A stretch of 64,000 bases of DNA, taken from contig NZ_WTPX01000007.1 in NCBI RefSeq assembly GCF_013036045.1, forward strand, positions 1 through 64,000. Direction: 5' to 3'. Under the pieces are notes generated by a model. It worked only from the letters and a program-made list of their open reading frames with translations, did not search any database and was not told where the DNA came from. Numbering within the stretch: the first letter of the stretch is position 1; each line of letters opens with the position of its first letter. The DNA comes from Alienimonas chondri. GTDB lineage: Bacteria > Planctomycetota > Planctomycetia > Planctomycetales > Planctomycetaceae. Positions 25,719 through 35,048 of the stretch are shown here, piece after piece. The position numbers and the translations under genes were made by a program.

Positions 25719-26726
25719 ATGCCTCCGCGTTTCAAGCCGAAGGCCGGCAGTCGGTTCGCCGCGGCGCAGGCGGCCCCCGGTTTGGCCTCGCACGCGGACG
25801 GCTTTCACACCTATCTCAAAGCTGAATGCGGGATGGCGGCCAACAGCGTCGCCGCCTACGTCCGCGATCTGAACCGCTTCCTCGACTGGGTGAAGGAACA
25901 GCCCTCGCGCAACGTCGGGCCGAACGCGGTCACGCTCGATTTCCTGCTCGCGTATCAAACGGATCTCTCCAGCGTCGGCTACGCCCCGTCGACGGTCGGG
26001 CGGCACCTGGTCACGCTGAAGCAATTCTTCCGCTATCTGGTGCTGGAGGGCGTGACGACGGAGAACCCCGCGGAGCTGCTGGACTCCCCCAAGCTGTGGG
26101 ATCGCCTGCCGGCGGTGCTCAGCCCGCAGAAGGTGGAGGCGTTCCTCGACGCCCCGCAGATCGTGCCGGGCGAGGGAGAAACCGCCGCGGCGCTGGTTCT
26201 TCGCGATCGGGCGACGCTGTCGCTGTTGTACGCCACCGGCTGCCGGGCGAGCGAGGTGATCGGCCTGAAGATCGCCGACGTGCGGCTGGGCGGCGGCTGG
26301 GCGCGGTGCCTCGGCAAGGGCGACAAGGAGCGGGTCGTGGGCCTGAACCCCCGCTGCCGGGCGGCGCTGGAAGAGTATTTGGCGGACGCCCGACCGGTGT
26401 TGGCCGGGGAGAACCGGGGAGTCGAGCGGCCGTCGGTCCGCGGCGAGGGCGCCCCGCTGTTGCTCTCCCGCACCGGCCGCGCGCTGACGCGGGCGACGGT
26501 CTGGGACTTGGTGAAGAAGTACGCGGTGCTGTCCGGGTGCAGCGCGAAGGTCAGCCCGCACACGCTGCGGCACAGTTTCGCCACCCACATGCTCGCCGGC
26601 GGGGCCGATCTGCGGGCGCTGCAGGAGCTGCTGGGCCACGCCAGCATCCGCACCACGCAGGTCTACACGCACGTTGAGCACACCCGCCTGAAAGCCGTTC
26701 ACGCCCAGCATCACCCACGCGCCTGA
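25719..26726 (+). CDS. Tyrosine recombinase XerC/XerD
   Basis: 335 residues. N-terminal SAM-like DNA-binding domain (about 22-115), catalytic domain with R176 (TGCRASEV), K200 (LGKGDKER), H281 and R284 (HTLRHSFATHML), H307 (LGHASI) and nucleophile Y316 (QVYTHV). This full set and the family length point to the housekeeping enzyme that resolves chromosome dimers at dif, rather than a phage integrase; no attachment site or phage gene is nearby. XerC and XerD cannot be told apart here. A stretch with GGATGT/ACATCC words precedes it (25620-25718). Confidence 0.92.
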   Translation: MPPRFKPKAGSRFAAAQAAPGLASHADGFHTYLKAECGMAANSVAAYVRDLNRFLDWVKEQPSRNVGPNAVTLDFLLAYQTDLSSVGYAPSTVGRHLVTLKQFFRYLVLEGVTTENPAELLDSPKLWDRLPAVLSPQKVEAFLDAPQIVPGEGETAAALVLRDRATLSLLYATGCRASEVIGLKIADVRLGGGWARCLGKGDKERVVGLNPRCRAALEEYLADARPVLAGENRGVERPSVRGEGAPLLLSRTGRALTRATVWDLVKKYAVLSGCSAKVSPHTLRHSFATHMLAGGADLRALQELLGHASIRTTQVYTHVEHTRLKAVHAQHHPRA

Positions 26727-26821
26727 CGGAAGGCGCCGGCGCGAGCAGGTGTCGCGGGATCCGATCGGCTAGAGTTCGGATCAACGAACGCCACGCCATC
26801 CGAACCGCTCGGAACGCCGCC

Positions 26822-28711
26822 ATGCCGCCCGCCCCGAATCGTCCGTCCGCCGCCCCCGCGAGACTTCTGCAAGCCGTCTGTCTCGGCGCCCTGCTGACCG
26901 CCGGGGCGAGCGTCGCCCGAGCCGCGGACGCCGACTCGAACGCCTCCGTGACGAACGACCGGCCGAATATTCTCTGGCTGACCTGCGAGGACAACAACGT
27001 CAATTGGGTCGGCTGCTACGGCAATCCCCATGCGGAGACCCCGCATATCGACGCGCTCGCGGCGGAGGGGCATCAGTATCTGCATTGCTATGCGAACGCG
27101 CCGGTCTGCGCCCCCTCGCGGAGCACCTGGATCACGGGGATGCACGCCCTGTCGATGGGCACGCACAATATGCGGAGCCGATACGCGATCCCCCACGACC
27201 GCATCCCCTATTACCCGGACCTTCTAAAGGACGCCGGCTATTACGTCGGCAACGCCCGCAAGACCGATTACAACATCGGCGGACGGCCCGACGGCGAGGC
27301 CTGGGACACCAATAAACTCGATTGGAAGACGCTCAAGAAACAGCAGCCGTTTTTCATGGTAGTGAACAACACCAAGTCCCATGAATCTAAAGCGTTCGGC
27401 GACGTCACCAAGACGTCGCACAGCTCGGACGACGTGCGCCTGGCCGATTATCACCCGGACATCCCGGTCATCCGCCAGAACTACGCCCATTACCACGACC
27501 AGATGAAAAAGATGGACGCCGACATCGGGGCGGCGCTCGCGCAGCTGGAGGAAAGCGGGATGGCCGAGAACACGATCGTCGTTCATAACTCCGATCACGG
27601 CGGCGTGATCGCCCGCAGCAAGCGATTCCTGTTCAATAGCGGCACGCACTGCCCGCTGATCGTTCGCATCCCGGAGAAGTTCAAACACCTGCGGCCGGGA
27701 ACGCCGGGCGAACCGGTCGAGGATCTGGTCAGCTTCATAGATATGCCGAGGACCTGGCTCTCCCTGTGCGGGGCGGAAACGCCGGATCACCTGCAGGGAC
27801 GCGTCTTCCTCGGGCCGGAGAAAGAATCGCGGGACTATCACGTCAGTTTTCGCGCCCGGATGGACGAACGCTGCGACAACGTCCGGGCTATCCGCGACCG
27901 GAAGCTGCTCTATATCCGCAACTACATGCCGTACGCCCCCTGGGGTCAGCGCCTCGATTATCTCTGGAAGATGAAGGCGACCCAGGCCTGGGAGCAGCAC
28001 CATCGCGAAGGGAAGACGGACGCGATCACCGGGCGATTCTTCGGCACGAAGCCCGTGCACGAGCTGTACGCCACGACGACCGACCCGGACAACGTGCACA
28101 ACCTTGTGGCCGATCCGCAATATGCCGAGGACGTGGCGCGCCTCAGCGGCGCCCTCGACGAGTGGCAGCGGACGTACCACGACTCCGGGCTGCTGCCGGA
28201 GAGCGAGGTCGTCCGCCTCGCCGACGAGGCCGGCCTGACGATCTACGACTTCATCCGCGATCCGAAGCGGTATGACGTGCGGGCGTTGCAGACCGCGTCG
28301 GCGGCCGCGTTGGCCGCCACGCCGGCGGATCTGCCGGCGCTGACCCGCGAACTGTCGTCGGACGACCTCGGGCGGCGGTACTGGGCGACCGTGGGCTGCT
28401 TTCGCGTGCAGGAGCAGGAGGCGTCGGCGCTGGACCTCGCCCCGATTCGCGTCCTTCTCGAGGACGAATCGCATCACGTCCGGGTGATGGCCGCATGGAT
28501 CCTGTACCGGGCGGGCGAGCAAGAGGCGGCGCGGGCCTGTTGGAATGGCCTACTCCGCAACGACAGCTACGCTTCGCTGAAAGTTCTCAACGTGATCGAC
28601 TGGATCGGCGACGGCTTCGAGCCGTACATGGAGGCCATCGCGGACTGCGATTTCAGCCATGGCGGGTACGTGAAACGGATGAAGGAGTTTGCCGGCGTCT
28701 CCGCGAACTGA
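26822..28711 (+). CDS. Exported sulfatase with a C-terminal HEAT-like region
   Basis: 629 residues. N-terminal signal (LLQAVCLGALLTAGASVARAA). Sulfatase domain from NDRPNILWLTCEDNN; formylglycine motif CAPSR at 96-100 (VCAPSRSTWITG); later NSDHGGVIARSKRF and a C-terminal HELYATTTDPDNVHNL. Residues after about 490 (LSSDDLGRRYWATVGCF ... HHVRVMAAWILYRAGEQEAARACW) look like HEAT/armadillo-type helices, which many planctomycete N-sulfoglucosamine-type sulfatases carry. It follows the Xer gene without obvious coupling. Substrate unknown. Confidence 0.92.
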   Translation: MPPAPNRPSAAPARLLQAVCLGALLTAGASVARAADADSNASVTNDRPNILWLTCEDNNVNWVGCYGNPHAETPHIDALAAEGHQYLHCYANAPVCAPSRSTWITGMHALSMGTHNMRSRYAIPHDRIPYYPDLLKDAGYYVGNARKTDYNIGGRPDGEAWDTNKLDWKTLKKQQPFFMVVNNTKSHESKAFGDVTKTSHSSDDVRLADYHPDIPVIRQNYAHYHDQMKKMDADIGAALAQLEESGMAENTIVVHNSDHGGVIARSKRFLFNSGTHCPLIVRIPEKFKHLRPGTPGEPVEDLVSFIDMPRTWLSLCGAETPDHLQGRVFLGPEKESRDYHVSFRARMDERCDNVRAIRDRKLLYIRNYMPYAPWGQRLDYLWKMKATQAWEQHHREGKTDAITGRFFGTKPVHELYATTTDPDNVHNLVADPQYAEDVARLSGALDEWQRTYHDSGLLPESEVVRLADEAGLTIYDFIRDPKRYDVRALQTASAAALAATPADLPALTRELSSDDLGRRYWATVGCFRVQEQEASALDLAPIRVLLEDESHHVRVMAAWILYRAGEQEAARACWNGLLRNDSYASLKVLNVIDWIGDGFEPYMEAIADCDFSHGGYVKRMKEFAGVSAN

Positions 28712-28820
28712 CGGCATCGCGGGCGACGCGCAGTCGAAGAGCGTCCGCCGGCGGACTACCATCCGGTCCCGCCGGCGGACGATCGCCGCCCTGCCCCGCC
28801 CGCTCCGAGTTCGCCCCGCC

Positions 28821-30014
28821 GTGTCTGACGCAAGGTCCGACGCCCGCTTCACCGAGGGGGCCGCGTTCGACTGGCGCCCCCGCACCCGCGTGCTGTTCGG
28901 CGCGGGGACGCTGGGCCGATTGGGCGAAGTCGCGGTTCCTTCGGCGGAGTCCGGGGAGAAACCGCTGGGCCGGCGGGCGTTGGTCGTCACCGATCCCGGC
29001 GTCGCCGCCGCGGGGCACGCCGCGGCGGGAGCCGACGCCCTGCAGGCGGCGGGGGTGGAGGTGGCGGTGTTCGAGGAGGTTCACGCCAACCCGACGACCC
29101 GAGACGTCTCCGCCGCCGTCTCCGCCGCCCGGGATCATCGGGCCGATCTGCTGATCGGACTGGGCGGGGGCAGCGCCATGGACGTGGCGAAGGGGGCGAA
29201 CTTTTTGCTGGCCGGCGGCGGGGCAATGCGGGACTATCACGGCGTCGGCAAGGGACGCGGCACGTTCCTGCCGAGCGTCGGCGTGCCGACCACCGCGGGC
29301 ACCGGCAGCGAAGCCCAGAGCTTCGCCCTGATCGCCGACGACGAAACGCACATCAAGATGGCCTGCGGCGACGGTCGGGCCGCCTTCGCCGCGGCGGTGC
29401 TCGACCCGGATCTGATCGCCACGGTCCCGGCGAAGGTCGCCGCCCCGGTGGCGATCGACGCCGTCTCTCATGCGGTCGAAACTGCCGCCTGTCGGGTCCG
29501 CGGAGAACTGAGCGGCATGTTCGCCCGCAGGGCGTTCGGGCTGCTTGCGGGCAGCATTCGTCCCTATCTGCAAGGCGTCGCGACCGATGACGACCGCTCC
29601 GCCATGCTGCTGGGCGCCCATCTGGCCGGGGCGGCGATCGAACAGAGCATGCTGGGCGCCGCCCATGCGTTGGCGAACCCGCTGACGGCCCGCTTCGGCA
29701 CGACGCACGGGATCGCGGTGGGACGCATGCTGCCGCACGTCGTCCGATACAATGCCGAAGAGCCGGCAATCCGGGCGATCTACGAAGACCTCGCGGCGGC
29801 CGGGGGGCTGACGCCGTCCGCCGCGGCTCTCGCGGAGTTCCTAGACGGACTCCTGCCGTTCGCCGGGGCGACGGGGGGACTGGAACGAGCCGGCGTGAGC
29901 GGCGACGACCTCCCGGCTCTCGCCTCGCTGGCCTCCGAGCAATGGACCGCCGGCTTCAACCCCCGCCCCGTCACCGCCGAAGACCTCGAAGGGCTGTATC
30001 GATGCGCGTTCTAA
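28821..30014 (+). CDS. Iron-containing alcohol dehydrogenase
   Basis: 397 residues from the GTG at 28821 (VSDARSDARFTEG); the reading frame is open further upstream but would overlap the sulfatase end and give an Arg-rich tail unlike the family. Fe-ADH features: FGAGTLGRLGE, VTDPGVAAAG, GGGSAMDVAKG (NAD-phosphate loop), PTTAGTGSEAQSF, and iron ligands in AIDAVSHAVE and AAHALANPL ... GTTHGIAVG. It oxidises or reduces short alcohols or aldehydes with NAD(P); the substrate is unknown. The stop overlaps the next gene by 13 bases. Confidence 0.9.
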   Translation: MSDARSDARFTEGAAFDWRPRTRVLFGAGTLGRLGEVAVPSAESGEKPLGRRALVVTDPGVAAAGHAAAGADALQAAGVEVAVFEEVHANPTTRDVSAAVSAARDHRADLLIGLGGGSAMDVAKGANFLLAGGGAMRDYHGVGKGRGTFLPSVGVPTTAGTGSEAQSFALIADDETHIKMACGDGRAAFAAAVLDPDLIATVPAKVAAPVAIDAVSHAVETAACRVRGELSGMFARRAFGLLAGSIRPYLQGVATDDDRSAMLLGAHLAGAAIEQSMLGAAHALANPLTARFGTTHGIAVGRMLPHVVRYNAEEPAIRAIYEDLAAAGGLTPSAAALAEFLDGLLPFAGATGGLERAGVSGDDLPALASLASEQWTAGFNPRPVTAEDLEGLYRCAF

Positions 30015-31225
30015 CCGCTCCTGTCCTCCTCGGCTGCGTCCTTTGGGGAGGCTCCTCCGCGACGGCCGGCGATTGGCCCTCCTTCCGCGGGAATCCCCAG
30101 TTGACCGGGGCGACGGCCGATACGCTGCCGGATGAACCGAAACTGCTGTGGACCGTCGAGGTGCCCGACGGCGTCGCCGCGACCGCAGCGATCGTCGGCG
30201 ACCATGTCTTCACGGCGGGCCTGTCCGGCGAATTGCACTGCCGTAACATCAAGGACGGCACGCCGATCTGGACCTATCAAACCGAGGAAGTCGGTAAGTT
30301 CCGCCCCGGGTTCCTCAGTTCCCCCGCGGTGGCGGACGGGCGAGTCTATCTGGGCGACGAGGACGGCTTCATGCACGCCGTCGACGCCCAGACCGGCAAG
30401 AAGCTGTGGACGTTCGAGACGGGCGCCGAGATCATCAGCAGCCCGACGGTCGCCGAGATCAAAGGTTCCGACGGCAAACCGGTCTCCGTCGTGTTGTTCG
30501 GCTCCTACGACGCCAACCTGTACTGCCTGGATGCGAAGTCCGGCGAACTGCGCTGGCAGTTGGAAACGCAGGGCAACGTGCACTGTTCGCCCACCGTGCT
30601 GCGGGGCGAAGACGGGACGGCCCGAACCTTCATCGCCGGCTGCGACGAACACCTCCGCGGCGCCGAGATCGCCGACGGCTCGGTCACCTTGGACGTGGAG
30701 ATCGGCACCTACCTGATCGCCTCCCCCGCGGCGGCGAACGGGAAGGTGTTCTTCGGCACCTACGCCGGCGACGTGCTGGCGGTGGACGCCGTGATTCAAT
30801 CCAAGCCCGGCGCGAACGTGCCGGAGGCGGAGGCCGTCGTCTGGCGGGCGCCGCCGGAGGGGCAGTTCGAATACAAATCGAGCGCCGCGGTGACCGACGA
30901 CCGCGTCTTCGTCACCGGGAACGACAAGGTCGTGAAGGCGCTGGACCGCGAGACCGGCAAGCTCGTTTGGGAGACGCTGTTGAAGGCCGGCAGCGAAAGC
31001 AGCCCGGTGATCACCGGCGCCGGCACGGCCAGGGAACGCGTCTGGTTCGGCGGGGCCGACCGCACGCTCCGCAGCCTGAACGCCAAGGACGGGAGCGAGG
31101 TCTGGTCGCAGAACCTCCGCAAGCGGATCGTCGCCAGCCCCGCCGTCGGCGGCCCCGAGGGCGGGACCGTGTTGGTGATCGGCACCGAGGGTCCGAACGG
31201 CGCCTGGTTCTGCTTCGGGGGGTGA
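30002..31225 (+). CDS. Exported PQQ-like beta-propeller protein
   Basis: 407 residues with a signal peptide (MRVLTAPVLLGCVLWGGSSATAG). Six or seven propeller blades with the family motifs: DWPSFRGNPQLTG at the start, then repeated blade words such as GRVYLGDEDGFMHAVDAQTGKKLW, YCLDAKSGELRW, KVVKALDRETGKLVWE and LRSLNAKDGSEVW. There is no sign of a catalytic quinoprotein domain, so it may bind ligand or act as a scaffold like BamB. Start codon overlaps the dehydrogenase stop, indicating co-translation. Confidence 0.9.
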   Translation: MRVLTAPVLLGCVLWGGSSATAGDWPSFRGNPQLTGATADTLPDEPKLLWTVEVPDGVAATAAIVGDHVFTAGLSGELHCRNIKDGTPIWTYQTEEVGKFRPGFLSSPAVADGRVYLGDEDGFMHAVDAQTGKKLWTFETGAEIISSPTVAEIKGSDGKPVSVVLFGSYDANLYCLDAKSGELRWQLETQGNVHCSPTVLRGEDGTARTFIAGCDEHLRGAEIADGSVTLDVEIGTYLIASPAAANGKVFFGTYAGDVLAVDAVIQSKPGANVPEAEAVVWRAPPEGQFEYKSSAAVTDDRVFVTGNDKVVKALDRETGKLVWETLLKAGSESSPVITGAGTARERVWFGGADRTLRSLNAKDGSEVWSQNLRKRIVASPAVGGPEGGTVLVIGTEGPNGAWFCFGG

Positions 31226-31247
31226 GGTTCGCCCGGTCGGGGACGCC

Positions 31248-31997
31248 TCAGTTCATCCGAAAATCGCCGCCGGCCGCATCGTCCAGCGGCGGGCGGGCCG
31301 AGAGCCGATCGACCGTTTCCCAAGAATCGTAGGGGTTCGGGCCGAACACCGGATCGACGGCGCCGTCGAGCACCACGTCGGCGTCCACGATTCGCCAGTC
31401 CCCTCGGTCGAGTTCTCCCTCCAACTGGCCCGGCCCCCACCCGGCGCAGCCGGAGAACACCCGATACCGGGTCTCTTCGTCGCCGGCCTCGACGGCGTTG
31501 ACCAACCCTTCGAAGGACTCCCGACTGTTGCCGACGAACAGGCCGGAGCAAACCGGCAGTTCCCCCTCGGAGAACTCCACGCTGTTGTGCAGGACGAACA
31601 ACGCCGCGGGTTCCACCGGCCCCCCGTCGAAGACCGGCTCGGAGCCGTCCGCCATCTCCAGATGACCGGCCAATGCCCGCCGCACCGTCGTCGCGGTCGG
31701 GCGATTCACCACCAGGCCGAACGCCCCGTCGTCCCCGTGCTCGACCAGCAGCACGAGGGACCGATGGAAGTTCGGATCCCGCAGATGACGACCGGCGACC
31801 AAAACCCGCCCACGGAGGGAGCCGCCGGAGGGGTCGTCGCCGTCCGAACCGATCTGGTCGTCCGCACGGTCGTCGCGGCGTGGGCGGTCCGCCTTCGAAC
31901 GCCCCTTCCCGGAAGCCCCCGACCGGGGACGGCCGGACTCCCCGGAGGAGCCGGAGGGGTTCGACGGATCGGCGGGCGGGGCGGCCATGGGCGTCAC
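31248..31997 (-). CDS. AlgH/YqgE-family (UPF0301) protein with a disordered N-terminus
   Basis: 249 residues. The core from about residue 60 matches UPF0301: GRVLVAGRHLRDPNFHRSLVLLVEHGDDGAFGLVVNRP, then VFDGGPVEPAALFVLH, and RVFSGCAGWGPGQLEGEL. The N-terminal 60 residues are Ser/Gly/Arg/Asp-rich and probably disordered, longer than in typical members (about 185 residues). The biochemical role of the family is not settled. A start at M4 (31988) is equally possible. Confidence 0.9.
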   Translation of the reverse strand: MTPMAAPPADPSNPSGSSGESGRPRSGASGKGRSKADRPRRDDRADDQIGSDGDDPSGGSLRGRVLVAGRHLRDPNFHRSLVLLVEHGDDGAFGLVVNRPTATTVRRALAGHLEMADGSEPVFDGGPVEPAALFVLHNSVEFSEGELPVCSGLFVGNSRESFEGLVNAVEAGDEETRYRVFSGCAGWGPGQLEGELDRGDWRIVDADVVLDGAVDPVFGPNPYDSWETVDRLSARPPLDDAAGGDFRMN

Positions 31998-32066
31998 TCT
32001 AACGCCGCCCGGCGGCCCGCACAGCCCCCTCGCACAAGCCTCTCGAAGCGCCGCCCCGTTCGGCGT

Positions 32067-33785
32067 TCAGAAAGGGCCGAACGCTCCTCCGCCGCATCCG
32101 CCGCTGCACGCCGAGCCGGACGGGACGCCGTAACCGCCCGGGGCGCCGGTCCAGATCGGGGCGTAGCCCGCCTGATACCGCCCGCCGAAGCCGCCCCCGT
32201 GAGCGTTGTACTCCGAGAACCCGCCGCAGCCCGTTTCGCAGCCGGCGTAGCCGCCGAACCCCGCTCCGCAGCCGACGCCGCACCCGGACGTATCCGGGAC
32301 GAGTCCGAAGAGTCCGCCGCCGCCCGTTCCGCAGCCGCAGGCAGAACCACCGAAGTGAGGAGAGGCGACGCAGGGCGAGCCGGCGTACTGAGCGAACGAG
32401 TTCGCAGCGTATCCGCCCCAGTCCGCCCCCCCGCAGCCGCCCGTCCCACAGGCCGGCGTGGCGTAGGCCGCAGCCCAACCGTAGGCCGCGTCGTCCGCCC
32501 CGAAGCCGCTGGGGGCGTAGCTGGAAATGTAGCCGTAGCCGCCCGCGGCCCCGAACCCCTGGTAGCCGGCGCCAAGGTAGCCGGCGCCATGGGCGCCCCA
32601 ACCCGCGACGGGCGACGGACTCGCCCCATACGGACCCGCAAACGGATGGGAGCCGACCGCGGGCCCCTGCATCGACCGTACGCTGCGTTCAGCCGTCGCC
32701 GGACCGGAAGAACGCGGCGCATCGATCACGTCCGGACCGGTCGGGGCGAACGGATCGACCGACGAATTGTGGCCCGAGGAATCTGTCGCGTGCGGAGCGC
32801 GGTCCGGATTGGACCGCAGGTCGCCGAAACCCGGCGCCGTCGGCGGCATCAGCGGGGAGCGTTCCACCGGAGCCCATCCGTCGGCCGGGCCGTCCGAGTT
32901 CGCCGCGTCTTCGGGGTCCGCCGTCTCGCCCTCAGAATCGTCGATCGGCAACGGCAGCGGGGCGAGAACCGGGTCCGGAAGAATTTCCAGCCGCTCCCCG
33001 CCGCGGGGCGGCATCGGTTCCTCGGTCTCCGATCCGCCGGTCTCCGGCTCGCCGAAGGAGGGGTCCGCCGGCATCTCCATCGGCTCGCTCCCCTCGCCCT
33101 CAGGGGGCGAATCGAGCGGGGCTTCTTCGGTCTCCGGGGCCGGCGGAAGCGGTACGTCGGCCGGCGGATCGTCACCGTGGCCTTCGTCGGGTCCGGCGGG
33201 CAGCGGCGGCAGCGGATCGCCCGGCCGCGGCGCCGTGAGCGGGCTGCGAACCCCCTCGTCCTGCCACCGAGTCCGCCCCAGGGCCACGCGATCCATCACA
33301 CGCGCCGCCGAACGCCGCGGCACGGGCTCGAAGCCCTCCGAGTCGCTCGCGGACGCCGGCATGCTCTGCGCGACGCGGCTCCGCAGAGGCTGAGGAACGT
33401 AGCTGGGCGTCGGCTGCAGGTCGTACGCAGCTCCCCCGTAGGGCCCGGCGGCATAAAACACCGCAATCGGGGCCGGCATCGCCATCGGGGCCGGCATCGC
33501 CATCGACATCGGCGCTGAAGCGACGGCGCGGTTCGCACAGGGACAGCCCGCAACCGCCGGCGACCCGGTCAGCGGGACCGTCGCCACGCCGAGCAATCCG
33601 CCCAAGGCGACGGCCCCGGCGGCACGCCAACCGGCGACCTTCACCCGCCCCCGCAGCGCCGAGGCGACGCTCGACCCGACGTTCAAGCGACGGGATGAAC
33701 GAACGGGGGCGAGGGGCGCCGCCGTCCGCTCGAACGAAGCGGACGGAACGGCAGGCGTGAACGTGAAGAGAGGGCGGTCAGCCAC
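32067..33785 (-). CDS. Exported Pro/acidic then Gly/Cys-rich protein, unknown
   Basis: 572 residues from a GTG that has GAGG seven bases upstream; an upstream GTG (33869) lacks one. After a basic N-terminal region, a hydrophobic segment (AAGAVALGGLLGVATVPLTG) leads to SPAVAGC, which could be a signal peptidase or lipoprotein site. The middle (about 190-310) is very rich in Pro, Glu, Asp and Gly. The last 170 residues are Gly/Ala/Tyr-rich with spaced Cys pairs (GTGGCGG, GSACGCGTGGGG, GCGVGCGAGFGG). No known family; a cell-surface or matrix structural role is a guess. Confidence 0.6.
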   Translation of the reverse strand: MADRPLFTFTPAVPSASFERTAAPLAPVRSSRRLNVGSSVASALRGRVKVAGWRAAGAVALGGLLGVATVPLTGSPAVAGCPCANRAVASAPMSMAMPAPMAMPAPIAVFYAAGPYGGAAYDLQPTPSYVPQPLRSRVAQSMPASASDSEGFEPVPRRSAARVMDRVALGRTRWQDEGVRSPLTAPRPGDPLPPLPAGPDEGHGDDPPADVPLPPAPETEEAPLDSPPEGEGSEPMEMPADPSFGEPETGGSETEEPMPPRGGERLEILPDPVLAPLPLPIDDSEGETADPEDAANSDGPADGWAPVERSPLMPPTAPGFGDLRSNPDRAPHATDSSGHNSSVDPFAPTGPDVIDAPRSSGPATAERSVRSMQGPAVGSHPFAGPYGASPSPVAGWGAHGAGYLGAGYQGFGAAGGYGYISSYAPSGFGADDAAYGWAAAYATPACGTGGCGGADWGGYAANSFAQYAGSPCVASPHFGGSACGCGTGGGGLFGLVPDTSGCGVGCGAGFGGYAGCETGCGGFSEYNAHGGGFGGRYQAGYAPIWTGAPGGYGVPSGSACSGGCGGGAFGPF

Positions 33786-34056
33786 GGCGAGACCTCGGGG
33801 CAGGGCGTGTGGGGTGCGAGGCGACGCGATCCGTCGCGGGTCCCCGACCGACAAGCAGCGCTGCTGCACCGGAATCGAGGCCGGCGACCCTACCCGCCGC
33901 CCCGACCGCCTGCGGGATATTTGCCGTTTAGCGAAACGATTCCGCCCCGCCGCCCGTCGAGCGTCGCGTTCCTAGCGGACGTACCCGCTTCGCGCACGGG
34001 GAAACGCCGAATTGAACGCTTTTCGCTCAAGCCCCGCGAATCTCAAGTCGGGGAAC

Positions 34057-34968
34057 CTACAGAGTCACGCCCATATCGGCGAACAGCCACTTCATATCGG
34101 CCCACACTTCCTTCTTCGCCGCGGGGTTTCGCAGGAGATAACTCGGATGATAAGTACAGGCGACCTTCGCCCTGCCGTACGGGAAGAACTGCTTGCGGAG
34201 CTTGCCGATCCCCTGCTTCGTATTCAACAGTTCCTTGGACGGAACCGACCCCCAGCAGACGATATAGTCCGGGTCGACGAGGCGAATCTGGGCGTCGAGA
34301 TATTCCCGACAGTTCGCCGCCTCCGCGGGCGAGGGATTCCGGTTGCCCGGCGGACGACACTTCAACACGTTGCAGATATAAACCTCTTCCCGTTTCAGCC
34401 GGCAGGCTTTGATAATATCATCGAGCAGCTTTCCCGCCCGGCCGACGAACGGCTCGCCGGTCGCGTCTTCGTCCGCGCCCGGCGCCTCGCCCAAAAACAG
34501 GATCGCCGCGGACGGATCGCCGGTTCCGAACACGGTGTGATTCCGCGTCGCGGCGAGTTCGGCACAGCGGGGACAGCCGCTGACCGTCTGTTCGATGACG
34601 CTCAACGCCGACGCCCGCTCCGCGGCCGGCATCGTGGAGCGTTCCGCGTTCCCCGCCCCCGCGGCGCCGGTCTCGAAGAGCGCCGCCCCCGACGCGGCGA
34701 CCGGCTGGGACGAGGCCGCCGCCGCGAGGTCCTGCTTCATCCCTTCCGCAAACCGTCCCGCCGCCCGATCCGGCCGCTGAACGACGCTCCCCGCTTCGCC
34801 GTCGCCGCTAGGCGGCGCGCCGTCGGGCGACGCTCCGATCTCTTGAGCGTCGTCCGCGGGGGCGGCGGACAGGGCGAACGCTTCCCCTTTGGGAAAGTGC
34901 GTCAGGCCGGCCCGGCGGTCGGCGTCGAGCCGGCGAATCACGGCTTGGCGGAGCGTATCGAGGTCCAT
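34057..34968 (-). CDS. Family 4 uracil-DNA glycosylase with [4Fe-4S] cluster
   Basis: 303 residues from MDLDTLRQ. Removes uracil from DNA. The catalytic domain starts near residue 119: cluster cysteines C132 and C135 (GCPRC), C204 ([13 protein letters not shown]) and C220 (AANCREYL); the uracil pocket GEAPGADED at 160-168 and the late motif HPSYLLRN are present. Residues 1-30 ([19 protein letters not shown]) resemble the N-terminal helix seen in planctomycete members. The 90-residue linker is low-complexity, and residues about 49-66 are encoded by the second copy of a 50-bp repeat. Confidence 0.93.
   Translation of the reverse strand: MDLDTLRQAVIRRLDADRRAGLTHFPKGEAFALSAAPADDAQEIGASPDGAPPSGDGEAGSVVQRPDRAAGRFAEGMKQDLAAAASSQPVAASGAALFETGAAGAGNAERSTMPAAERASALSVIEQTVSGCPRCAELAATRNHTVFGTGDPSAAILFLGEAPGADEDATGEPFVGRAGKLLDDIIKACRLKREEVYICNVLKCRPPGNRNPSPAEAANCREYLDAQIRLVDPDYIVCWGSVPSKELLNTKQGIGKLRKQFFPYGRAKVACTYHPSYLLRNPAAKKEVWADMKWLFADMGVTL
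34770..34822. repeat. About 50-bp repeat, copy B (inside the uracil-DNA glycosylase gene)
   Basis: Same element as at 16782, here read through in frame in the disordered linker of the glycosylase. Core CCCCGCTTCGCCGTCGCCGC followed by TAGGCGGCGCG; on the coding strand no stop results. Confidence 0.75.
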
Positions 34969-35048
34969 CCGCACACCGTCCCCCCCGCCGCCCCGCGACG
35001 CAACCGCCGCGCTGCCCAACCGCCCGGAGTCGCTCGTTTCTCCGCGGC

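Noticed and set aside
25719..26726. Xer recombinase as a phage or integrative-element integrase
   Set aside because: All housekeeping Xer features are present and there are no phage genes, att repeats or tRNA target beside it.
31587..33518. A 643-codon plus-strand frame opposite the AlgH and Gly/Cys-rich genes
   Set aside because: Extremely Arg-rich and spans two unrelated minus-strand genes, as expected of a shadow.
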